This document shows, piece after piece, positions 36,701 to 48,700 of a stretch of 64,000 bases of DNA (within the stretch, counting starts at the first letter, position 1; every line of letters begins with the position of its first letter). This DNA is from Lytechinus variegatus. Its lineage: Eukaryota > Echinodermata > Echinoidea > Temnopleuroida > Toxopneustidae. Position numbers and translations under genes: made by a program. The notes beneath the pieces were generated by a model. That model was given only the letters and a program-made list of their open reading frames with translations. It was not told the origin of the DNA and did no database searches. The DNA is taken from positions 21,280,464 through 21,344,463 of the forward strand of contig NC_054746.1 of the NCBI RefSeq assembly GCF_018143015.1, in the 5' to 3' direction.

Positions 36701-39700
36701 TTTCTTTTGTTTAAATTCTTATTTTCAGTACCCCAAGGATGGTGCCATCTTGATATTTCTACCAGGACTGGGTGAAATCACTGATCTCTATGAGCAGCTT
36801 CAAAGCTCACTCTGTGGACCAAGAAAAACTAAAAAGTAAGAACTCTATTCTATCCTTATTTGGGAGGTGTTTGGCAAGGGGGCCTACCAGAGGTCAGAGA
36901 GAATGCCTAATATGTGCTCATTTTATATAAACAATGAAATACTCTACGTATCACTGCAAACCCTGATTTGAATATAGTTGTATATGGATTTTGAATGGTG
37001 ATGAGACTTCCTATCTCATATTTGGGTAAGTTCAATTTTAGTCACTACTAGATTATAATCCTTCAAGTGATCTCTGGAGTAAATACAAGCTCTCTACCTC
37101 AAATAATGAAGCCATTCTGCCAACATGTTATGGTAACCATGTGTTTTACACTGTAGAACTTAAAAAAAAATCAGGTTTGTCCTCCCAACATTATTGATTT
37201 AGGCAGGCAATTCAAAACTATGAAAAAAACCCAGCTAAAATATTTCATAAAGACTATGGCATAAACCCACTCTTCATTTGTTAACATAACTAGAACTGAA
37301 TATATTCACTTGGCTGTATTTTAATTGCTCCCTCTCAGGTACAAGCTGATACCCCTCCACTCGTCCCTCTCGAGCGAAGACCAGAATGCAGCCTTTGATA
37401 AACCCAAGGAAGGCATCACTAAGATCGTCATAGCAACCAACATAGCCGAGACATCTATCACCATTGATGACATTGTCTTTGTTATTGATGCTGGTAGAAT
37501 GAAAGAGAAGCGGTGAGTAAATCATCAAGAGAAATTTGTTTATTTGACCTTTTATATATCAAAATGCTGATAAGTCAATAAAGGTTTACAATTTTTAACC
37601 ATTATATATGATGACTTCATCATCATGAGAAAACCTTAAATCTGCATAAGTGGCTACACATCTGTTACTATGAAAAATGAAATGACATATTCAGGTCTCC
37701 TTCTATTTAGGACAAACAAACTGATTACATTTTGAGGTTTGGCCAAATATCTTCTGATGCCGAGCCCCAAATAATACAAAATACATGAGAATGAAATCAA
37801 GTCTTTTCTTTTTGTTTCAAGTAAATAATCACTGAAATCCCTATATTGGTAATGTGATTGAATGTTAACTATTTCTCGATGCAGTTTGATAAATTTCTAA
37901 TTTTGAAGCTTACCCTTTATCAGTATCAATTCATTTCAAATGCATCAATTAAAAAAAAGAAAAGAAAATGCAGCAATAAAAGTAGAATGATGCTTGTGCC
38001 AATATGAAAAACCAAAACTGGTTGGATATAGTTTCAAATAATTAATCATGTATACATTTATATACCTTACTTTATAAAATCAGATATGACTCTGGAAAGA
38101 GAATGGAGTCCTTAGAAACCGTCTGGGTATCTAGAGCCAATGCCATGCAGCGTAGAGGTCGAGCAGGGCGTGTGACGGCCGGAGTCTGTTTCCACCTCTT
38201 CTCCAAAAACACCTTTGAGCATGTACTCAGGGAACAACAGTTACCAGGTATGGATGGCTTTTAGGAAAGCATTAAATTTGGAGAAAAAGGTGTTTATGGT
38301 GCATTCATTCTTGCTATCTCTTTTGGATCAGAACATATTCTTATGATCATGACTGATACATGGGTTACTTATGCTATATTTTCTATTTGATTTTGGAGTT
38401 TGATGTACACATTTAAAATTAATTGAATGGATTCAAATATATCTTCCTTCTTTTTTTTCATGTGCAGAGATCCAGCGTATTCCATTGGAGCAGCTTGTAC
38501 TAAGGATCAAAATCCTAGATGTCTTTCAAGGATACCATGTCAAGGTCAGAATATAGTCTAGCACTAGGGGGTGTTGCAAGAAACTATTTTTGTAATAAAT
38601 ATCAATTCTAAATCTAAGGGGGTGAGGCAATAAAATATTTGCAATCAATTGCAAATATTCTGTTCCAATTTTACATTTGATAGGTCAAGTTTTAACTGTA
38701 GCAAATCAGATTACATGCCTTGTTTCAAGAAGCAGATTAGCAATCAAATGCAAATTTGTAATTGAATTAAAACCTTGTGATTGATTGAGGGAGAGAAAAT
38801 AGACTTGGAATTGATCATAAGTTTCTTGCAACACTCCATAAATCACAGATGTCTTTCAAGAATGCTATGACATGTTCTTAAGGGTTATTGTTATAAGGGA
38901 ATGTGCAGGTAACTTTTTGAAACAAGTATCAATTATAAATATGTCTGATTAATTTATCCTTTCATTGCAATGAGATACTGGAAGGCATGATTGATTTTAG
39001 GAATACAGACTAACAGTTGATTCTGGGACTCTGATTAACTTGCAATTTTCACTTTTTTTTATTCATAATGTTTGTTATATTTTATAGGAAGTGTTGAACA
39101 AGTTACTAGAGCCTCCCAAGACAGAGAATATTGATGATGCTGTTCAGAGGCTGCAAGACTTGGGAGCTCTTACAATAGATCAGGTTTGTCGATCATTTCA
39201 CAATAAACTTCAATTTCACATTTTTCATCACTGTTGCATAGGAGATTCAAATCTAATTATCTTGTTTGATCAACTGAAATTGTCTTATTGTGGTGAAGAT
39301 GGACTAGATGAAAACTATATTTTATATATGTGTACATGTGTAATCAAGTTGCATTATGTTTCAAGATTTAAAGCTTTGTTTTCATTTCCATTCAAACATT
39401 ATACAAATGATATAAATCAAATACAAATGAACAGATGAACATAATTACAGTAACAAGCAGTGATTGCAAGACAGATTTAAGAATGTAAATAGAAAAGCAT
39501 TCTAAAATACAGCATATGAACATGGAATTAGGGGGTCTACTATAGAAAGCAATGCTTGTGTGATTCTCCAACATGATATGGTCCATCTTTACCTTTATAT
39601 AGCATTGCTGTTTTTTGTCTCCATGGTTCTAGGCACTGCAGTGAATTATAATAGCCAATGTTTTGGGGAACGGTATCTCTCAGAAATTGGTGTTGTGCTT

Positions 39701-42700
39701 ATTTTCACACCTTTGATCAGGTTTTTTAATAGCTGAATCCTAAAGCACCTTTTGTGTGTCAAAATCATAGTCCTTCTCCTTAGTCATTGGGAAAGATGAG
39801 CTTATTAGATTTTTATAGATGGGAGGTTTTGACTTGCACCGAATGTTGTGAGTCTCTGTCTAACTACCAATGTCCTTCATTTCCAAGATGCATTGTCTGA
39901 AGGTGCTGGTCCATATTGCCTTCTTATGAAGACGAGCATCAAAATTGGTAGAATGGAATTCCTATTCTGTCCAAGGCATCCATAAGAAAAAAGTCCTCTC
40001 TTTTGATGGCATTTTTTTTTCAGCCCACATGGGCATTGTGTTAATTTGATTTGATTTGATTCAAATTTGTCTGATTGATTTGAATCTATATGATTCTAGG
40101 ATTGATCAAAAACAAAATATGCAAATACACATGGTATAATAGCAGCTATCAAGATGCTTTGTTGAGAGGAACTAACAACATGACATTGCCAATCAGTACT
40201 AGTCCACTGCTCAAATCTGTTTGATATGCAAGGGTGAAGCAATACCACAGATGCCATGAGTGGCCTCCCTGTGATAGGTAGCAAGTTCTTTCCATTTGTT
40301 GTCTGCCATTATTACATAGTATTGATGGATGATTTATTCTGTTGGCCTATGAAGATTGCTCTGTTCCAAGAAGAAAGAACTCTTTCTCCCCTATCATGAG
40401 ATGCATAGGAAAGCTACCGAGATCCCATCTAGTGTAGGGCATTACATGAGGATGTTTTCAACCATGCAGGAATTGACCGTCTGATGGATGCTTCAACAGC
40501 TTTTGGTTAAGTTTTCATATGTACAATTTTTCAAATTGTACTCAACCACATAGCAACAAGTAAGATTGATTAAATCGTACAATGTAAACTTAATACAAAG
40601 TGGGATTTTGGACATGAATGGAGTGAATGCTTTATATAAAGCATGGCCCATTAAAATTTGTGCTCTTGATCTCCTATTGGATCTTGACAGTTTGCAAATA
40701 GGAAGCTATTTTATACCATTGCTTTATTGATTAGCTCTCTTGTTTGGTAAAAAGGATTCTTCCTTGAAGTTAGTGGAGTATTGTTGCCTCTGCCTTTTGG
40801 GAGACTGAGGTACATGTAAAGATCCTCTTGATCATGGATTGTCTTAGGATATTTCTTCTTTGATGTGTTTATCAAAGTAAAGAGCTTTGAATTGTGAGAC
40901 ATCACATGAAAAGCAAGACATGAGTTGCATCTGGGTAAAGACTGCATTTCCTGGAATATCTTAAAGGTCCTTGGTGTTTCTCATCATGTTATTCTGACTG
41001 TACTTTGTTAGTCTATGGCAAACCATTTGCAAAAATTGAACATGTCAACTGTATGATATTATGCACTTGTATCCTTACCCAAGCCATCAGAATGTTGCCG
41101 TGTTTCTGATTTCTTATAGGATCTGACATCTCTGGGCTACCATCTTGCATCTCTTCCAGTAGATGTTAGGATCGGTAAGCTGATGCTCTTTGGAGCCATC
41201 TTCCAGTGCCTTGACCCAGTTCTAACCATCGCAGCAAGTCTCAGCTTCAGATCACCATTTGTAAGTTTATTCAACAGTTATTTTTCACATGATCTCTCCA
41301 CCTCTCTATTTCCTTTTGTATATTTGATTTCAATACGTGGAGCTCTCTGTTGGGTCCCCAATATTTTTAATTTTCTCCTGAAGATGGCAAAACATACTTG
41401 AATTGCTAAGTTCGGTTCATATTCACGACCAACAAATCCCTGTGAAAGAAGCATGATGTACTGAGAAGCCTGTATGTTGACTCTTTTTTGTTCATAATTA
41501 TTTTTTGTGCATACCAGTGGTTTCATTTTTATTATGAGAATAGGAAATAAATGAAATAAAAAACACAATACTCACACTCCTACAGCATGAAGAGAAGGTA
41601 GCATAATTTCCGTTATCATTATTGATTATTGAAATATGTGTTGGAATTAAGGGCCTAATTGTATAGATTGTAATATCTGCATTTCCTCATCACTTCACAT
41701 TATAATCTTTGTCTTTCATTTCCATGTAGATGGCACCATTTGACAAGCGAGACCAGGCAGATAAAAAGCGACAAGAGTTTGCTATTGGTAATAGTGATCA
41801 CCTGACTCTGTTAAGGGCTTACAAGGTAAGAGAAACTCCTAGAGTTTCATTGCATCATCTGACAATGCTATGGTAATTTGAACTTTAGGGTCTGATGCAT
41901 AATGGTTACCTTGGGTTTAATTTACTACCAATGATTATTTCATGTTATCCTAGAAGTTACCATAAGTATGATTTTTGCAACAGGTTTTGGGGGGCTGTTT
42001 CCCAAACAGCCAAGTGTGTCCTTATGCACTGGTTGTCCCCGACCATTTGCCATACAGCAAAAGGTAGGGGACGGGACTAGAGCCATGTGAGGCGTAGTAA
42101 TAGACAAAGTTTTGTATAAAAAATGTAAAAGTAAGAGAGTTTGACTTACCAGTCTTTCCCCTCCAACCAAACGTTGATCTTCCTTCCGTCGTTCTTGTAT
42201 TTTTTCCTGGAAATAACGATATATTGTCATTTACTGCAAGACTCCTTCACATATCGTCGGAATGTGTCAGGAAATTTTCCTTGATTGTCAGTAGCGCATA
42301 GACTTCTACGTAAGATCGTATCTCTGTGACGTAGGATGTAACACGCCCTCTTGTGCTCAATGAAAGAAAGCTAACAGAAGCGACCACACCACTGACATAG
42401 CTACAGAGCTGTATAAAAATGTTTCTCTCCACAAATATCTGTTTCCGGTGATGATTCTATTTCGAGTCTCCATATCCAGCGATAGTAGTCTCTTTCTCCC
42501 CTGACACACAATATTTTTTTAATTATTTTATACACGAGAATAATAGTTGTAGCGCCATCACCTTAGTTTATTCTATAATTATTCTATAATGAACTGCATC
42601 TTGTCGTATGGTGAAAGGAAATATGATGCCTTTTTTTTGGGGGGGGTTATTGCTTCTTCTCTCGATCCCTCTCTATTTGTTAATTACTATCATTGTAAAG

Positions 42701-45700
42701 GATAATTATTAATGTTATTATTTTGGTTATCTTTTTTTTCAAATTGTTTTTAAATATTCATTTTCATTATATTGAATATGTATTGTTACTTTGATTATAT
42801 TGAAAAAATAAATTGTTGAACGGAAGGAAATAAATAAATGTAAATCTAAGAGTGAAATATGAAAAGAATGAAAGGGGCAAGGAACTCAATACAAAGTTAT
42901 GAAACAGAACATAATTACAAAGTTATGAAACAGAACATAATAATAATAATCATTGTGGCCCAGTGGATTAGTCTTCGGACTTTGAAACAGAGGGTCGTGG
43001 GTTCGAATCCCAGCCATGGCGTAATTTCCTTCAGCAAGAAATTTCTCCACACTGTGCTGCACTCAACCCAGGTGAGATGAATGGGTACCCGGTAGGAAGA
43101 AATTCCTTGAATGCTTTGAGCGCCTAGGCAATCCAGCTAAAGCCGGGGTAATAATAATAGCAGGGCCCGCTGGGAGAACAGTTTTCGGAACTGAAGCGGC
43201 TTCCCTGGGTAAATATACCTATATTATTATTATTATTATTACATAATGATAATTACGTTCCAATTAGTTTTAATGAGTTTATTTCATTTATCCAAGATGG
43301 GGAGCACATCAGTCTCGTGCCCACCCCTCGAAAGCCATAGAACAGATTTTGCATCCATTTTTTGTGATAATTTGTCTACCTTTTTTTCATTTGATTTTAA
43401 TCCTTTGGTTTGATTTGAAATCAATTAAATTAACTTAAAACTTCCCTCCCCTTGAAAATTTGGAGTCTACCACTAAATAGCCTTCTTGGTAAGAGATTTT
43501 TAACCTTATTTATTTATTAAGGAAAATCCTTTTGGTTTGGATTTTAAATCAATGAAAACAAACTTGAAACTTCATACTGTATAGCGAGGAGCTCTTATGA
43601 AAATTATGAAATTATTCGTTGCATAAATCTTCTTCATGTAGGAGAGGGGGGGGGGGGCGGGGCTTGTTATTTTTTTCTGTAAAAGAAACTGCCCCTTCCC
43701 CCTTTCAAAAACCCTGGACTCACCCCAGATTAGACCCACAGTAAAGTTCGTTATTCCGAAGTTCTGTCACATTTATAATTCGGAAATTAATGCCTAACGG
43801 TGTTAAAAGTATTTTTCTATCCTCAAGTTCAAAATCAGAAAAGAAAAAGAGGCTTCTTCATCAAGAGACCCATAACAGAAAATGAACTAAATCGAAACAA
43901 CTGAATTTCTCCTTTATTTTTTTATTTCATACAAGGGGAATTTTCGAAGTTTTTAAGCAAAAGATCTTAACTGGTATATAGCTCACAAAACTGCATGCCA
44001 CCTCTCACTTCTCTACTAATAATCTTTGAATAATTCAAAATTTATATGTTAGACTTCACCTCTTCGCTCACCTCTCCAGCCCCCTTACCCCCTCTCCGTA
44101 CCTTTCTCTCTCCCCCTCTCCTTTTCTCGCTTCATACAATTTATCTCACTTCAGCGACAAATCCTTTCTCTCGTTGCGTCATCTTCACTTCCTTGTTTCA
44201 GTTTTCAATATTATAACAAGAGACTTTTTGAATGATTACAAGTATAATCTAGAACACTAATACAAACTGTCATTATCATAATGATGAACTTTATTTTAAA
44301 GTCATAAATCGTAATTATGATTACTTTTATAGACACAGAGATATGTATTGCTATATCATTCTTGTAAAAAATGTTCTAAGGTAGAATTAAATCACAAAAT
44401 AAACTTAATATCAGTTTTGTCATGTTTATGTCTTAGTTCGCCGTCTGCATTAATAACATGATATTTATTTACTTAAAGTCTTTGGAGCAGACATCAGCAG
44501 AAAGTAAATTTTGTGATTCCAATTTAAAACAGCGATATAAAATGACCGCCATGTTATATCACACATAAGTTTTGTTTAGCTGAATATTTGAAAATAATAT
44601 AATGCACCGATACAAAACAAATGAAATAGGTCTCATTTATTTATTCATTTCTTCCTTTATATCTACTGCAATTAATAAAAAAAAAGTTAAAAACCGCTGT
44701 AAAAAAGTCCATTGGAAAACTTTTTGTTTTTTTAGGTGACACATGATGAGCATAAAGAGAAAATTAATCAATCGTTATCCAATATTCTTCAACAGTCATA
44801 ATATACCGTAAAATTGTATTTTATTGATGGTATGTTTTGCTGAAAATACGAAATAATAAACAAGCAAATGTTAGAAACGACCAAACTGTTTAAAGGTCGA
44901 TTTGGGATTTGAAAACAATTATGAAACGTTTGTTTCACGTGATATAGAAACAATTTCTTTGAAAATCGACTCACAACGGATTCACTGAGCCTTAACTTCA
45001 CTGGCGTAAATCACGAGGGATATAATATTTACACGTACTGCCAAGGAACATAACATGTTGTTATCATATGAATGGTGTTTTGTCATATCGTCGCATGGTG
45101 GTTTGGACAACTCACTGCTTCAATTCTAATAGTAAGGGGCGTCAATTTGCGCCATCTTGGCTTCTTTATCAAACTGCTTACTTAATTTCACCAATGTCTT
45201 TTTCATGGCGCACGCTTCATCCGATGAGAGCTGCTTCCCAACTGCTTTTATCTTAACAGAGGTCATTTTTCTTCCCTTTTTTTCTTTGAAGAGGTAGCCG
45301 TACCTCGACTGGAATTCAATTACATCCTCTTTATACCTCGAAAATCTTGGGCTCGGTTTTCGGGATTTTGTTTTTTCTCCAAGACAAACATCTTCGGCAA
45401 ACTCTTCCTCCATCCGGGCTCCTAGGCATCCGGCGAGTTTGCCTGCCCTTTTCAGACTTTTATGGGTCTGATTCCCTTTCAACTGTCGCACGGAATCTGT
45501 AAAGTGGAATAAAATTTCATTTTAGACAATTAGGATGAAAGGCCGTTGTTAGAAATGTGGTCACTTGAAGCTCTCTTACAGGTCTATGTCCCGATTTGAC
45601 AGGTCTCATGTTGCACATGTATGTAAACGCCATCGGAAAGCTCTTCCAGATTTTTGTTAAATTGGCATTCACGAAAAACATTTGGGGGGTCTTGCTTCTT

Positions 45701-48700
45701 TTCTTTTTGTGCCAGCATATTACCCCCTTATCCATCAAAACACAGATGAAACCCAAAATAATTGTTCTGCCTGTCCTTAAAAGAAAAATTCATCCCAACA
45801 AAGAGTTGATTTGAATAAAAAGAGACACATTCAACAGACATAACAATGAAAATAACATCAACAGCGGATGTAAAATAACAAAGCTATGACAGATAATAAG
45901 GTATGGCATTTTTAAGTTTCGTTTCATTTCACAAAATAGTACTATGCACATCCCGGTCGGTACGCAAATGAGGGAACTGATGGCATCGCTCACTCACTAT
46001 TTTTTTTGTATCTTATTACATAAAACTATATTTCTCCCTGAACTTGTGGAATTACCATTGTCTAACATTAATTTATTATGGTTAAGTCAAATTGGTCCGT
46101 ATAGTCAAATCTGTAAAAATAGAAATATTGCACGATTCAAACAAGAAAAAAAAGTGAATGAGGGACATCATCGATTCTCTCATTTGCATGTGACTAAATT
46201 GTGCATGCAACTATTTGTAAAAATGATACAAAAATCTTATTTTATATCCGATTTGGATGACATTTTCCAATCTTTCTCTATGGATCTAAGTAAACATTTT
46301 CCTTCAGTGGACTTGACCTTTAAGAAGTTTCCGAGGTCATATACTGGGCTATCGACGCTGATAAAATAAAACTATTGGTATGGTAGTAAGGCTGATATAT
46401 TTTCTGAACATTTCTAAATAAATGTTATCACGTCGAAATCTCTATTGAATACTTTTATCATTCATGTTTTCTGGATAAACTAATCGCTGAATTTCTTGCT
46501 AATTGCAGATTAAAAATATGCTATCAATAAAATAAGTTAATGTCTGACTGAAAACTTATTCTTCGTGGCATATAATACTTTTTCGTCATCGGAACCTTTA
46601 TCTGCTTTTTATTTGTGAAGAAATTGGGCAATGTATAATTGTACAACAGCACTGTATGCTACCGAGAACGAGGTTATATTATAACCTCATTCGTAGGATG
46701 AGTGTCCTTATGCTTTGCATTGCCTTCAATGTGCAGGTGATAGAAAAATACAAATAAACTCACCTGCCATTGAGTACTTGATACAGAAATGAGTCCTCCA
46801 AATGACAAAGGATTTCGGTGATATAGAATCATATGATATTCAAATTCCATCCAGAGCCTGATGGCATGGTGTCCATTATGAAGAGAAGTGCAAAATATAT
46901 TTTAAGATACAGAATATGGAGGTGGTGCTGCAGTGATGACTGCACCTGCAAGAACTTGACAAAATTTGTTGTGGTGAAGGTGAGTGAAGTGTTCTCCAAA
47001 CACAATATTGAACTCCCACTTGGAAAACACAACTGATGCATATTTATAGATAGAAATCTACAGGATGCAACTAAATGATGGTTCACCTGATGATAGTATG
47101 ACTGTCGAAAATAAAATGTGTAGTAATCCATTAATCATTCAAACCTTGCTGAGTTAAGAGCAAATGAGGATGGCTCTTAGAAATCGTACATGTCCTCACT
47201 AGGTATAAACTTTCTACTGAGTGCAGTGAAGTATGGTTATTAATAATGAGGTTTCTCTCATACTTCATCCTAACTGGCTGGCTGTTGCTTAGTGACGAAA
47301 ACATCCAGGAGCACAAGCAGAAGAAATAGAAGTTGAGCATTCTTTTGGTATATAAATGTGCATGAATGAAAGGAATTCTTGGCAGCTACTTAACAGTGAA
47401 GTCTAGACCAGTGATGGCACAAAAGAATCAAGTTGAATAGAACAAAAGCATTAGATTGGGATCACCTGTCATGGCATGATAAGAAATTGAAAAAAAGTGG
47501 TGAATAAGCTCTGATCAAAGGTTTAATGGTTAAAAAAATACAGCTATCTGCTACAATTTATTTTGAAATAATCCAAGTATAATACTTTTCATTGAAGTTT
47601 TTAATTGTCAATAATTTTTACATTGAAATATGTTACAAATATGCTTGTGAAGGGGGGTAATTGACTCTAATATTATTTTTTTCATGCCTACTTTGATTAT
47701 TAGTGAAAGATTTTATTTCAATGGACCTTACTTTCAAATATCATTCTTGTTTCAGGGCTGGACCACAGCAGTTGAAAGAAGCAACTACTTCAGCTACAGA
47801 TTCTGTCACGAGAACTTTCTTTCAGTCAAAACTCTGCAGGTAATTTCAGAACAAATCTTTAATCAATTTGTTTATGCCACAACAACCATCTCTCTTGAGT
47901 CTGATAGCAATAAATTTAAATTTATATTCCTTGGGGTCACCTACCCTGAACAAGGGATTTCATATGAGCTTCACCAAATCTCCCAATTGTTTTGTTGGGA
48001 TATGACCTATATTAATGTGTAATAGACATAATAAATGATCCACACTCATCCTATTCATTTGATGGAAACATAAAATAAGACTCTTCAAAATACCATTGGA
48101 TTTGTAGAATTTATGATTTAAGGGCCTGGAAAAGATAGACTATTGAATATTTCGTTTGTTCAAGTCACAAATTCTTATGACAACTTTAAACTTCAAATTA
48201 ATGACAGATTGCAAAAGCAGAGAGAGAGTGAGGAATCCTGCCAAAATCTTGCAACATTAGGTAACAAACTAACAGACGAAATCACAATTGTCAATTTGGC
48301 TCATTTTGTGCAGATGATTGCCAGCATGAAGCATCAGTTTGCAGAGCTCCTTGGAAGCATTGGTTTCGTTGGCCTTGATATGACTGGACGTCAGATGGAC
48401 AGGAAGTCGAATGGTTACGGAGATATGATCATCAAGGCATGTGACCCTCAGGTAAACAAAGACACAACCTGTCGCATTAGAGTACTATCGCTTTTATCAG
48501 CAAATTTTCATGCATGGTATTAGTGCACAAAGAACCTTAGCAGCACTTCATTCTGCAGCTCAGTGCTGACACTTCGGTTGAAGCCAATGGCATTGATGTG
48601 GTGATGAGATGACAAAATATTAAGTGTAGTTGGAATGATAGTGACTGATTCAGTTGATGTTTAAGGTTTTGAAATAGGGTTGTATGATATTGTGATAATC

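Noticed and set aside
45944-46369. 141-residue plus-strand ORF in DHX57 intron 19
   Set aside because: No family resemblance, no splice sites and AT-driven composition. It lies inside an intron bounded by confirmed DHX57 exons.
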